Below, piece by piece: positions 1 to 7,649 of a DNA stretch of 27,561 nucleotides. How positions within the stretch are numbered: the first letter of the stretch is position 1; each line of letters opens with the position of its first letter. Made by a program: the position numbers and the translations under genes. The stretch lies in NCBI GenBank assembly GCA_026002265.1, contig BOBG01000015.1, positions 1 to 27,561 of the forward strand. Direction: 5' to 3'. This DNA is from Spirochaetia bacterium (GTDB lineage: Bacteria; Spirochaetota; Spirochaetia; Treponematales; Breznakiellaceae). Below the pieces are notes generated by a model, which saw nothing but the letters and a program-made list of their open reading frames with translations, was not told the origin of the DNA and made no database searches.

Positions 1-49
1 TATGGTATACTTATGTATAGTTTTATAAAAATTATTTGGAGGATTTGTT

Positions 50-487
50 ATGAAGAGTAAATTGTTTTTTGTGGGATTGTTGGCAATGGTGCTGGCATTT
101 GGAATGTGTGGACTTGTGTTTGCTGAAGGTGGTGTTGATACTGGCAGTAGCGCCTCTATGGGGCGTGAAATAGCAAGGGAATATTTGGGTAGGACTGCAA
201 ATCGGGAAGCAGCATATTTGGTGGTAAAAGCAAAACAAATATCGAATACTTCTATGGAGTTATTTTGTTCCGTGGTTGGAGGAACAGGAACAGAGGTAGC
301 TGAGATAGGCAGGCAAATAATTTCAGTTGTAAATGGAGAAGTACGGGAGAGTTCTGTCTCAAGTGCGGTATCCTCAATAGTGACGACTGCATTGAATAAA
401 GTAGTAGAACCGGCTATTACAACCATTAGTCCGTTAGAGGCGAAAATATTTGATGCTTTATGTTTGATGTATACCATTTCTAAATAA
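50..487 (+). CDS. Small exported protein of unknown function
   Basis: I do not recognise this 145-residue protein. The N-terminus is a clear signal peptide: two lysines at residues 2 and 4, a long hydrophobic core, then a likely signal peptidase I site after LVFA (about residue 25), followed by EGG. A cysteine at about residue 20 lies in the hydrophobic core but does not fit a lipobox. The mature part is rich in Ser, Ala and Val, with short predicted helices and no known motif. The start is fixed by GGAGG at 38-42, seven bases before the ATG. AT-rich TATACT and TATAGT sequences just upstream could be a -10 box, but the window begins too soon to show a -35. A hairpin follows the stop. The product is probably periplasmic or surface-associated. 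Confidence 0.75.
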   Translation: MKSKLFFVGLLAMVLAFGMCGLVFAEGGVDTGSSASMGREIAREYLGRTANREAAYLVVKAKQISNTSMELFCSVVGGTGTEVAEIGRQIISVVNGEVRESSVSSAVSSIVTTALNKVVEPAITTISPLEAKIFDALCLMYTISK

Positions 488-498
488 TTAAGAAAAAG

Positions 499-530
499 CG
501 GCGTTTTTCTGTTTGTATAGAAAAACGCCG
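499..530. terminator. Hairpin after the exported protein gene
   Basis: A perfect 12-bp stem (499-510 pairing with 519-530) closes an 8-base loop, 11 bases after the stop codon. The stem itself carries runs of five T and five A. The base run after the hairpin is T-rich only on the minus strand (complement of 490-498), so it may work in both directions. Confidence 0.65.
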
Positions 531-534
531 TATC

Positions 535-655
535 GCATAACAGGGCATTTATGCTGCGCTGGCTAGAGCTACGTCACAGTTTCATTTTGCTGGAAATGCT
601 ACTCATTTCTTTATCGCAAAATAAAACCGTCATAAACGCCCGGAACGTTATGTGC
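535..655. repeat. Nested imperfect palindrome resembling an integron attC site
   Basis: The outer arms are GCATAAC (535-541) and GTTATGTGC (647-655), which pair as CATAAC/GTTATG. Inside, GGGCATTTATG (543-553) pairs with CATAAACGCCC (631-641) with one mismatch. CAGTTTCATTTTGC (577-590) pairs with GCAAAATAAAACCG (616-629) at 12 of 14 positions, and GAAATG (593-598) with CATTTC (604-609). A 23-base bulge lies on the left arm. The total of about 121 bp, the TAAC/GTTA ends and the asymmetric bulge are what attC recombination sites look like. The exact consensus is not matched, and no integrase gene is in the window. Confidence 0.45.
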
Positions 656-756
656 CCAAAAAACGCAGAACTGGATTCGTGCCGTCGCTAAGAGAAGAAA
701 AAATTTTGTGTTTTAGGCAGCATTGGTTTTCCGGTGGTTTTAAAAACTAATAAAGC

Positions 757-1083
757 CTAATTTTTCCGAAAACAGCCCTGAAAGAAACTGCGGTAAATTT
801 TTCGATACCTGGTCAGTTCAGAGAGGGCCCGGAAGGTCCTGCTGAAAATCTGTGAGGGAACATAGCAGCCGCCATCGTAGGCTACCCGGACGGAATTCAC
901 CAGTTTATCCATATCGGTTTTTTTGAGGAGATACCCTGAGATGCCGCAGGCAATGGTGTCACAGACATGCTTTTCATCATCCCAGGGGGAAAGGAGGATC
1001 ACGGCGGTGTTGGAGACTCGGCGTTTGATCAGGGGGATAAATTCTGTAGTTCTCGTTACTTGTATACTTCCTGTGAAAGCCAA
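757..1083 (-). pseudogene. Remnant of a NarL/FixJ-type response regulator receiver domain
   Basis: The reading frame encodes the second half of a receiver domain. It has the pattern AVILLSPWDDEKHV, then GISGYLLKKTDMDKLVNSV, then YDGGCYVPSQI. This corresponds to the Thr/Ser switch strand, the Gly-Tyr-Leu-Leu-Lys segment holding the conserved Lys, and the last helix of LuxR-type regulators. The first half with the phosphorylated Asp is absent, and no convincing helix-turn-helix follows. The frame ends about 25 residues after the receiver homology. No ribosome-binding site supports the ATG. It lies downstream of the cit unit on the same strand. I read it as a decayed gene, not a functional short protein. 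Confidence 0.6.
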
Positions 1084-1245
1084 TAACCAAGGTTTTCGTG
1101 TTTAGTCTGTACAGCAGGTTTGCAAATGCTACAATACTGCTGCAACGGCAGGAATGAACGCCTATGGACAGGGCAGCACTGGCTGCATTGTGAGTGCAGT
1201 GAAAGACCCTGAGAAGCCCGCGGAAACGGAAGGAAGTAGGAAAGG

Positions 1246-1267
1246 TTGTCTCGAATAATCGAGACAA
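1246..1267 (-). terminator. Probable terminator of the citrate operon
   Basis: A perfect 9-bp stem, TTGTCTCGA with TCGAGACAA, closes a 4-base loop only 10 bases after the citXG stop codon (1278-1280). On the minus strand it is followed by a C/T-rich stretch with a weak U-run. Its position at the end of ten co-directional genes supports the call. Confidence 0.65.
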
Positions 1268-1277
1268 GCCCAAGCCT

Positions 1278-2780
1278 TTAGCCTTGAGTAGTTGACGAAT
1301 GTACGCCGTTGGTATCAAGTACGTGGAGAAAAAGGGTAAAAGCCAACAGATCCGCGCAGCCCCCGGGGCTGATGTTCCGGGCGATAAAATCCCGGTCCAG
1401 GACGGCGGCCTTTTCCCGCAAGTCTTCAATGCCGGGATTGGATTCAAGGAAGGCCCCAAGGTCCCGCTGAATACGGCGGAGGGTTTCCAGATTGGAGCGG
1501 TGGATAATATTGGTGTCATCCGTATGGGCCAGCAGGGTCAGGAGCGCGGCGATTCCGGCGTCGTTCATCGAATGTCCCTGGGCAAGGATGCGGCGCAGCG
1601 TGGGCAGAGAATAAGAACACACCGTGGGAAATCCCCGGGAAACTTCTCCCCGGATGCCCTGGATGCCGTTTTGGCTGTAAACCACTTCTCCGTGGGACGC
1701 CCCGGGTAAAGCTTTGCCGCCCGAAAAATCTTCTTCCAGCCGGCCGGTCATGGCGCGGCACAGTTCCATGAGTTTTGACAGTTCAGGTTTTTCTTCATCC
1801 CGGTAGAGCCTGCCGTAGGCGGCGGAGAGGATGCCGATGGAAAAGATGGCGCCCCGGTGAGTGTTGGCGCCCCCGGAGGCTTCGCGCATCAGAACTTCGG
1901 CGATCTTTCCTTTGGGCCGCAGGGATTCAAAAAGCGCTATGGGATCTCCGGCGCTTTCAAAGCCTGCGCAGGCGCAGTCCCGGAAATAAGGCAGGATTGC
2001 CGCCGCTGAATCGATGAAGGAAAAAAAATCCATGTCCCGGTGCGCGCCGGAATTGGCCCGGTCCACCAGGCCCGGCTTGGGAGTGATGGCGATTTCACCG
2101 GTCAGAGACCGGACAGCGGCGGAGGAAACAATATCCGCCACTTTTTCCCGCAGCCATTTCGCCATAATGTTCAGCACGGCGGCGCTCAACTCTTCCGGGG
2201 GATGGGCGCGGCTCCGGGCGCATGCAAAGCTGTTGCCACCGCATACCAGACAGGGACGGGGGGGCTGATCTTTATCACTCCGGGAAAGTTTTCTCAGATC
2301 TGTCCCTGCCGAAGTAAGAATATCAATATCAAAAAGCCGCCCCAAAGGATGAGTGTCCTCGATGCAGCGGGCCATAGCCTTGACCCTTTCCGGGGGAGCA
2401 TCCGCCAGCACATATCCCGTATACCCGGCTTTTGTTTCCACTGGTTCATCGTGGAGGATTTCGATCCCCTCCCCTTTCAGGGCCAGGGTAAAAATGCGGC
2501 GTTCCTCCCGGAAGGAACGGCGGGCCCAGGGGAAGTCCTTATACTCCCCGGGTATGTTGAGGCAAAGACAGACAAGGCTTAGGCCGCGTCCGGCTAAGTC
2601 ATGCTCAGCATGGCCGTACCTGGCAAGTCCGTAAGCCGCGAGTTCCTGCTGCCGGCGAGCCCGTTCCTCACGTAAGGCAAGCACCTCGCCCAGGGAAACC
2701 TTATGGCAGCCGGCGAAGAAGGATTCCGGGCATTCGGCGGAACAGGAAGTTAAAGAGTTTGCAGGGCCTTGTTTATCCAT
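1278..2780 (-). CDS. citXG: CitXG fusion: apo-citrate lyase phosphoribosyl-dephospho-CoA transferase / triphosphoribosyl-dephospho-CoA synthase
   Basis: This 500-residue bifunctional enzyme makes and attaches the prosthetic group of citrate lyase acyl carrier protein. The N-terminal CitX part (about residues 1-185) shows LNIPGEYKDFPWA, THPLGRLFDIDIL and CLVCGGNSFACARSRAHP. The CitG part (about 190-500) shows TPKPGLVDRANSGAHRDMDF, GANTHRGAIFSIG, HGEVVYSQNGIQGIRGE and HTDDTNIIHRS. CitG builds the triphosphoribosyl-dephospho-CoA precursor from ATP and dephospho-CoA. CitX transfers it to a serine of CitD. The frame is open upstream to 2900, but that stretch only shadows citC. I chose the ATG at 2780, which overlaps the citC stop by 8 bp, as expected for translational coupling. 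CitX and CitG are separate in Escherichia coli; fused forms are known in other bacteria. It is the last gene of the operon. Confidence 0.93.
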   Translation of the reverse strand: MDKQGPANSLTSCSAECPESFFAGCHKVSLGEVLALREERARRQQELAAYGLARYGHAEHDLAGRGLSLVCLCLNIPGEYKDFPWARRSFREERRIFTLALKGEGIEILHDEPVETKAGYTGYVLADAPPERVKAMARCIEDTHPLGRLFDIDILTSAGTDLRKLSRSDKDQPPRPCLVCGGNSFACARSRAHPPEELSAAVLNIMAKWLREKVADIVSSAAVRSLTGEIAITPKPGLVDRANSGAHRDMDFFSFIDSAAAILPYFRDCACAGFESAGDPIALFESLRPKGKIAEVLMREASGGANTHRGAIFSIGILSAAYGRLYRDEEKPELSKLMELCRAMTGRLEEDFSGGKALPGASHGEVVYSQNGIQGIRGEVSRGFPTVCSYSLPTLRRILAQGHSMNDAGIAALLTLLAHTDDTNIIHRSNLETLRRIQRDLGAFLESNPGIEDLREKAAVLDRDFIARNISPGGCADLLAFTLFLHVLDTNGVHSSTTQG

Positions 2781-3813
2781 AGTTTGTTTCCAGGTACGCG
2801 AACGTGGTGGTGGGGACCAGCTCCCTGATCGCCTGTAGGTTCCCCTCCCGCAGAAGCTGCCGTACCCGGCCGGCGCTGATTGCCGCGCCTCCGGATTCAA
2901 GGCGGGGGATTTCCACTACCTTGACGCCGTAGGCAGGCAGGACTTCCCGCATCTGCCGGTTGTACTCCCGAGTAAGGGGATCGATGGGCTCGGTCCCCAC
3001 AAAACGGCAGTTTATGCCCAGGGGCAGGGCGAAGCGTTCCGCAAAGATAGCCAGGTCCAAGCGGGTGTTCACCGTCTCGGGAGGCACAGCATCGGGGCCG
3101 TCCTTGAGGAAGTAGTCAGGGAAGGTGGCGGCGGAAATAAGATAGGGGCCGGTGGGATGGGGGTACACCTTGGGCAGATGGGCGATGCCGGCCAGAACCA
3201 GATTCCGGCGGACATCCGCGGGGAAGGCCGACGTCTGATGAATGGCGCCCGGCGCTGCTTTGGCAGCCTGATCTTCCGAAACGATAAAGAGGTGCAGGAC
3301 GTCACATTGCTGTGCGGCGGTTTCAACAAGATACAAATGTCCCTTGGTAAATGGGTTGCAGTTAACCACGATGGCCCCACTATTTTTTGCGCCGGCGGAA
3401 AACGAGGGACCTTCCAGACCTGCGACAAAATCCGCGACGCCGTTTTTTTTATTTTCCATCAACAGGGATTCTGCGGTCTTTGCGATGGGGTAAAAACCAA
3501 AGCCGGAAAAAAGCGCTTCGTTTGCCGGTTTGGTAAACAGGAAGAGGTGATGCTGCCCGTTCCGCCCCGCCTGGTTCACCAGTTCCGTTAGCACCCGGGC
3601 CGCCAGCCCTTCACTCTGGTAATCCGGGGAAACGGCGATGCATTTTAGTACGGCGCGGTCCAGAGAACCGGTTGCGGCAATACGGCCTTCTTCATCCATA
3701 AGGCAGACCGAGTACTGGACGCGGTCATCGTATTTAAGGCCGCAGTCAAAAAGAAAACTGCGGAGCTTTTCGAGGGCAGATGCGCGAAAAGGAAATCCGC
3801 AGCTTAACTCCAT
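2773..3813 (-). CDS. citC: [Citrate (pro-3S)-lyase] ligase
   Basis: This 346-residue protein acetylates the thiol of the citrate lyase prosthetic group using acetate and ATP, which switches the enzyme on. The N-terminal part (about residues 1-125) is GNAT-like, with VSPDYQSEGLAARVL at about 61-75. The C-terminal part is a nucleotidylyltransferase fold with NCNPFTKGH at 151-159, the family's version of the T/HxGH ATP-binding motif. Length is normal for CitC. It starts 9 bp after the citF stop with only a weak ribosome-binding site, so it may depend on translation of citF. Its end overlaps citXG. In Escherichia coli citC comes first in the operon; here it follows citF. Confidence 0.94.
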   Translation of the reverse strand: MELSCGFPFRASALEKLRSFLFDCGLKYDDRVQYSVCLMDEEGRIAATGSLDRAVLKCIAVSPDYQSEGLAARVLTELVNQAGRNGQHHLFLFTKPANEALFSGFGFYPIAKTAESLLMENKKNGVADFVAGLEGPSFSAGAKNSGAIVVNCNPFTKGHLYLVETAAQQCDVLHLFIVSEDQAAKAAPGAIHQTSAFPADVRRNLVLAGIAHLPKVYPHPTGPYLISAATFPDYFLKDGPDAVPPETVNTRLDLAIFAERFALPLGINCRFVGTEPIDPLTREYNRQMREVLPAYGVKVVEIPRLESGGAAISAGRVRQLLREGNLQAIRELVPTTTFAYLETNYG

Positions 3814-3822
3814 TTTTTAGTT

Positions 3823-5367
3823 TTACTTGACCTGATGAATTAAATCAATGATACTGCCGTCGCGGTAGGTGATTACCCCGACTATCTTGTCGGTGTATTC
3901 CACCGGGTCCGGCTTGCCGACCAGGGCGTCTACCCGCTCGTGGATCTCCTCCATGGGGTGAAGCAGAATACCTGCGGCGGTAAATTTTTCCTTTAGATCC
4001 GGCCGCAGGGGATTAACCGCCACCCCATGTTCGGTAACGATCACATCCACGGTTTTGCCGGGGCTTACAATGGCCCCCACCCGGTCCACAATACAGGGAA
4101 TCCGTCCCCTTGTTAGGGGGCAGACCACGATGGAAACCGATGCGCCGTAGGCCGTATCCTGATGCCCGCCGATGGCCCCCCGGATGATACCATCGTTGCC
4201 GGTAAGCACGTTGACGTTAAAATTCACATCCGCTTCCAGGGCGGAGAGCACCACCACATCAAGCTGATTCACCGCCGCGCCGTCCCCCTTGGAGCTGGCG
4301 TAATACTCCGCAGAAATCTGGTGATGGAAACGGTTATTTTTAAGGGAGTCCGCCGCCTTAAGATCGAAGCTCTGCACATCCAGAAGCTTTTTGATAAGCC
4401 CCTCCTCGTGGAGGTCAACGATGGAACCGGTAATGCCCCCCAGGGCGAAACTTGCGGTAATACCCCTGGCCTTCATCTTTTCCCGCAGGAACCGGGTCAC
4501 CGCCAGGGACGCACCGCCGGTACCGGTCTGGAAAGAAAAGCCCTCCACTAGCCGGCCCGATGCTTCAACCACATCGGCGGCCATTTCCGCCATCACCAGC
4601 TCTTTGGGGTTCGTGGTGAACCGGGTGGCCCCGGACATGATCCCCGCAGGGTCGCCGATTTCATCCACCTCCACGATGTAGTCCACATCGCTTTCCGGAA
4701 TGCCAAAGGGCACGTTGGGGAAGCTGACAATATTGTTGGTGATAATCACCGTTTTTTTTGCGTACTGGGCGTCGCACTTGGCATAACCCATGGAGCCGCA
4801 TTTTACCCCGTCATCGTTGTCACGGGAATAGCCGTTGGCGTTACCAAAGGGATCACAGGAAGGAGCCCCCAAAAAGGCCACATCTATCTGCAGCGCCCCG
4901 GATTCAATGGCGTAGGCCCGGCCCCCGTGGGAACGGAACACCACCGGCACATCCATAAGGCCGTGGCTTATGGCGTCCGCCAGTTTTCCCCGAAGCCCGC
5001 TGGTTTCGATATGCCGGATAACCCCGTTCTCTATATGTTTGATCAATGGAGCGTGACAATCCGTAAGGGAAGAGGCGGCGAGGACCAGATTTTTAAAACC
5101 CATCTCCGCAAGCTTGTCCACCACCATGTTGACGATGTAATCGCCTCCCCGGAAGTGGTGGTGAAAGGAGATCGTCATGCCATCTTTAAGTCCGGTTAAA
5201 CGGATCGCCTCTTCAAGGCTTGCTACGATTTTATTGTGGGTCTTTTCCCGCTGGGCCAGGGGGGAAGTGTCTTTTTCCAGGACCGCAAGATCAAACGCGC
5301 CTTTTACACCATGCATATCATTGATGCCGGGAATCTTTTGCATATCAATTTTATTTGCTCCGCTCAT
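3823..5367 (-). CDS. citF: Citrate lyase alpha subunit (citrate:acetyl-ACP transferase)
   Basis: This 514-residue protein has the length and sequence of CitF. The subunit swaps the acetyl group on CitD for citrate, giving citryl-ACP and free acetate. Recognisable stretches are MTISFHHHFRGGDYIVNMV near residue 64, FLGAPSCDPFGNANGYS near 170, GFSFQTGTGGASLAVTRF near 275, and ALGGITGSIVDLHEEGL near 309, matching the CoA-transferase-like fold of this family. The ATG at 5367 overlaps the citE stop as ATGA, with GAGGAAG just upstream, so the two are translationally coupled. It is cytoplasmic, in the CitDEF complex. No missing segment was seen. Confidence 0.95.
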   Translation of the reverse strand: MSGANKIDMQKIPGINDMHGVKGAFDLAVLEKDTSPLAQREKTHNKIVASLEEAIRLTGLKDGMTISFHHHFRGGDYIVNMVVDKLAEMGFKNLVLAASSLTDCHAPLIKHIENGVIRHIETSGLRGKLADAISHGLMDVPVVFRSHGGRAYAIESGALQIDVAFLGAPSCDPFGNANGYSRDNDDGVKCGSMGYAKCDAQYAKKTVIITNNIVSFPNVPFGIPESDVDYIVEVDEIGDPAGIMSGATRFTTNPKELVMAEMAADVVEASGRLVEGFSFQTGTGGASLAVTRFLREKMKARGITASFALGGITGSIVDLHEEGLIKKLLDVQSFDLKAADSLKNNRFHHQISAEYYASSKGDGAAVNQLDVVVLSALEADVNFNVNVLTGNDGIIRGAIGGHQDTAYGASVSIVVCPLTRGRIPCIVDRVGAIVSPGKTVDVIVTEHGVAVNPLRPDLKEKFTAAGILLHPMEEIHERVDALVGKPDPVEYTDKIVGVITYRDGSIIDLIHQVK

Positions 5368-6257
5368 AGTGCTTCCTCCTCAGAAACAAGGCCCGCAGCC
5401 CGGGCCAGGTCCAGCACCCGTTCCGCCCGGGCAACCACGGGTTTGTCGATCATTTTGCCGTTCAGCGAAATAACCCCGGAACCGTTTTTTTCCGCCTGTT
5501 TTATGGCGTCCAGCACCGCAAAGGCATTGGCGATTTCCTTTTCCGAAGGGCTAAAGACCTCGTGGACCGTTTTGATCTGCCGGGGGTTGATGATGCTCTT
5601 GCCGTCAAAGCCAAGCTGCCGGATGAGCGCGGCTTCCCGCTTAAGCCCCTCTTCGTCATTCACATTTGAAAATACCGTGTCGATTGCGTCGATACCCGCG
5701 GCGCGGGCCGCCAGCAGGATCATGCTCCTGCCGAAGAGTAATTCTATTCCCTCAGGGGAACGGTTTGTTTTAAGGTCCGTCACATAGTCTTCCGCCCCCA
5801 GGGCGATGCCGATAAGCCGCTTGCTGGCAAGAGCTATCTCCTTTGCATTGAGTACCCCCGCAGCACTTTCAATGGCTGCCATCATCCGGGTGGAGCCGAT
5901 TTCCGCGCCGATCTTTTTTTCGATGCCTTCAATCAAAACGGCGCAGTCCCTTACATCCCCGGCGCACTCGGTTTTTGGCAGACGGATAACCGCCTTCCCG
6001 GTGCGGACGATAGCCTCAAGATCATCCTTCCCCAGCCTGGCGCCGGGATCGTTGATCCGCACCACCAGTTCCTTTTCCGGATAATGCAGGGTGCTTAAAG
6101 CCTGGTAAACCAGAAAACGGGCGCTGTCCTTTTCGTGTATCGAAACCGAATCCTCAAGATCAAACATGATACAGTCGGCTTTATAAATTCCCGCGTCCCG
6201 GATCATGCCGGGGTTATTCCCCGGTACAAAGAGCATGGTTCTGCGAAGATGTCTCAT
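5364..6257 (-). CDS. citE: Citrate lyase beta subunit (citryl-ACP lyase)
   Basis: This 297-residue TIM-barrel enzyme of the HpcH/HpaI aldolase and CitE family cleaves citryl-ACP to acetyl-ACP and oxaloacetate. The N-terminus RRTMLFVPGNNPGMI and the metal-site region CIMFDLEDSV (about residues 30-39) are typical. Further on are RLPKTECAGDV, IGIALGAEDYVTDL and FDGKSIINPRQI. A possible start 18 bases further upstream lies inside citD. I chose the ATG at 6257 because GGAGGG at the end of citD is spaced correctly before it, leaving one base between citD and citE. The length agrees with CitE proteins. Confidence 0.95.
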   Translation of the reverse strand: MRHLRRTMLFVPGNNPGMIRDAGIYKADCIMFDLEDSVSIHEKDSARFLVYQALSTLHYPEKELVVRINDPGARLGKDDLEAIVRTGKAVIRLPKTECAGDVRDCAVLIEGIEKKIGAEIGSTRMMAAIESAAGVLNAKEIALASKRLIGIALGAEDYVTDLKTNRSPEGIELLFGRSMILLAARAAGIDAIDTVFSNVNDEEGLKREAALIRQLGFDGKSIINPRQIKTVHEVFSPSEKEIANAFAVLDAIKQAEKNGSGVISLNGKMIDKPVVARAERVLDLARAAGLVSEEEAL

Positions 6258-6258
6258 G

Positions 6259-6546
6259 CTATACCCTCCACTCATAATCGGTGTTACCCGCTGCGCGGTA
6301 CACCGCTGTTTTTACCCGGGCCTGGATCGTGCAATCAAGGGCGCCCTTATCCACCGCAGTAACCTTGACCTGCTTTACCTGCAATTCCGCCAGACAATCG
6401 GTGATCACCTGACGGATCTGCCGGCCGTATTGTTTTTCCACCATACTGGTCAGCTCAATCTCAATGCCCGCTTTTCCCGGTTCCAGGGTAATCATGATAT
6501 CACTGGACTCCATGGTACCGGCAACACTGGTTTGTTTTAATTCCAT
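6259..6546 (-). CDS. citD: Citrate lyase acyl carrier protein (gamma subunit)
   Basis: This 95-residue protein carries the covalently bound phosphoribosyl-dephospho-CoA arm. The N-terminus SVAGTMESSDIMI matches the family's prosthetic group site, and the serine at residue 14 is the expected attachment point. The C-terminal half, with VTAVDKGALDCTIQARV and a Tyr/Arg-rich tail, is also typical. I chose the ATG at 6546 (GTGAGGAAC just upstream) over a GTG four codons earlier that overlaps the preceding gene's stop. Citrate lyase needs CitD, CitE and CitF in one complex, and all three genes are adjacent in that order. Confidence 0.94.
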   Translation of the reverse strand: MELKQTSVAGTMESSDIMITLEPGKAGIEIELTSMVEKQYGRQIRQVITDCLAELQVKQVKVTAVDKGALDCTIQARVKTAVYRAAGNTDYEWRV

Positions 6547-6554
6547 ACTGTTCC

Positions 6555-7631
6555 TCACTTTAAAAATAGCAACAAGAGATTAATAATCTGCGGAAAAACC
6601 GCAATTGCAATAACCGAACGGAAAATTTGAATGATGATAATATCAGTATTGGTAACACCCATATCTGCGGCGCTTAATGCAATATCGGTTGCCCCCGCAG
6701 GGGTAGTGATAAGCATCCCCTCCTTGCGGCTGAATCCGCAAAACCGTGTCAGTACCGCCCCGGTAAAAAAGCAATTAACGATATACCCGGTAAGCACTAT
6801 CCCTATGGGAATTGCCAGAAATTTGAAATTCCGCACGTCCCCCATGGTGATTGCCCCGCCGATATAACAGCCGCTGATAAACTGGGCAAACCGTTTGGCC
6901 CAGGACGGAAGAAACGCAAAATCAAATCTCAGCTTCAGAATCATTACCGCGATAATGGAAAACAAAAAAACCCCCGCCGGTATATGGGTCAGCCTGCCGA
7001 TAAAGCCCCCGATGCCGGCGGCGATCATCGTGCAGAGAAAGGCCTGCCAGGATGAAACCCCGGACTTTTCCCGTTTTACCGAAGGACCCCTTGATGCATC
7101 ATCACTAGCGCCGCTCTCCGTTCGACGGCGCTTCACGCGCACATTATCATAGGCGAGTATCATGGGCGGAAACAGGGCTATGCCCATGATGTACCGTGCA
7201 AGCTGTACTATGGCAACCGCAGGAACATCGGCCCCCATTTCTGCGGCTATAATGGGCGTATCGGTAACTCCCCCGGGAATGCCCCCCATGAATGAGGTAA
7301 CCCAGTCAAGGGGGCTTAATGCATGCACCAGCGCACCTGCGATAATATTAAGGAAAAAGAGGCTTACAACCGTTATACACATGGGCTTGATTATCGCCGA
7401 CAGCCGTTTAAGGTCGCTCTTTTCCGTAGTGCAGCCAATCATGGCGCCGGCAATAATCTGAACCAGAAACCGTGTCTCCTGGGGCATCCAGGCGGCGCTG
7501 AAAAAAATACTCAGTAATGCTGTGCCAATCATGGCGCCTATGCGCAACCCGTTGGGTATCTTTGAAACCATACCGATGGCCCCAAAGGCACCCCCCGCAA
7601 GAAAGGTCAACAGCAGGTGTACCACGTTCAT
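6555..7631 (-). CDS. AbrB-family integral membrane protein (putative transporter)
   Basis: This 358-residue protein has about nine to ten hydrophobic segments and an internal duplication typical of the AbrB membrane family (Pfam PF05145, sometimes mislabelled ammonia monooxygenase). The two halves carry matching motifs: IPGGVTDTPIIAAEMGADVP with a nearby ARYIMGIALFPPMI in the first, and TPAGATDIALSAADMGVTNT with FRSVIAIAVFPQII in the second. A charged linker (about residues 165-190, KRRRTESGASDDASR) joins them. Known relatives are poorly characterised. It starts 18 bp after tctA and ends 8 bp before citD, so it is firmly inside the citrate unit. Its job may be export of a product such as acetate or another organic acid, or a second uptake route. 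That is inference from position only. Confidence 0.8.
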   Translation of the reverse strand: MNVVHLLLTFLAGGAFGAIGMVSKIPNGLRIGAMIGTALLSIFFSAAWMPQETRFLVQIIAGAMIGCTTEKSDLKRLSAIIKPMCITVVSLFFLNIIAGALVHALSPLDWVTSFMGGIPGGVTDTPIIAAEMGADVPAVAIVQLARYIMGIALFPPMILAYDNVRVKRRRTESGASDDASRGPSVKREKSGVSSWQAFLCTMIAAGIGGFIGRLTHIPAGVFLFSIIAVMILKLRFDFAFLPSWAKRFAQFISGCYIGGAITMGDVRNFKFLAIPIGIVLTGYIVNCFFTGAVLTRFCGFSRKEGMLITTPAGATDIALSAADMGVTNTDIIIIQIFRSVIAIAVFPQIINLLLLFLK

Positions 7632-7649
7632 GGCCTTAAGCCTTTGTCC

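Noticed and set aside
977..1519. A 180-residue minus-strand frame antisense in phase to the end of citXG
   Set aside because: It overlaps citXG in another frame, has no recognisable motif and odd composition. It is a shadow of high G+C coding sequence.
2781..2900. N-terminal extension of CitXG upstream of 2780
   Set aside because: The 40 extra residues only shadow the end of citC and match nothing in CitX.
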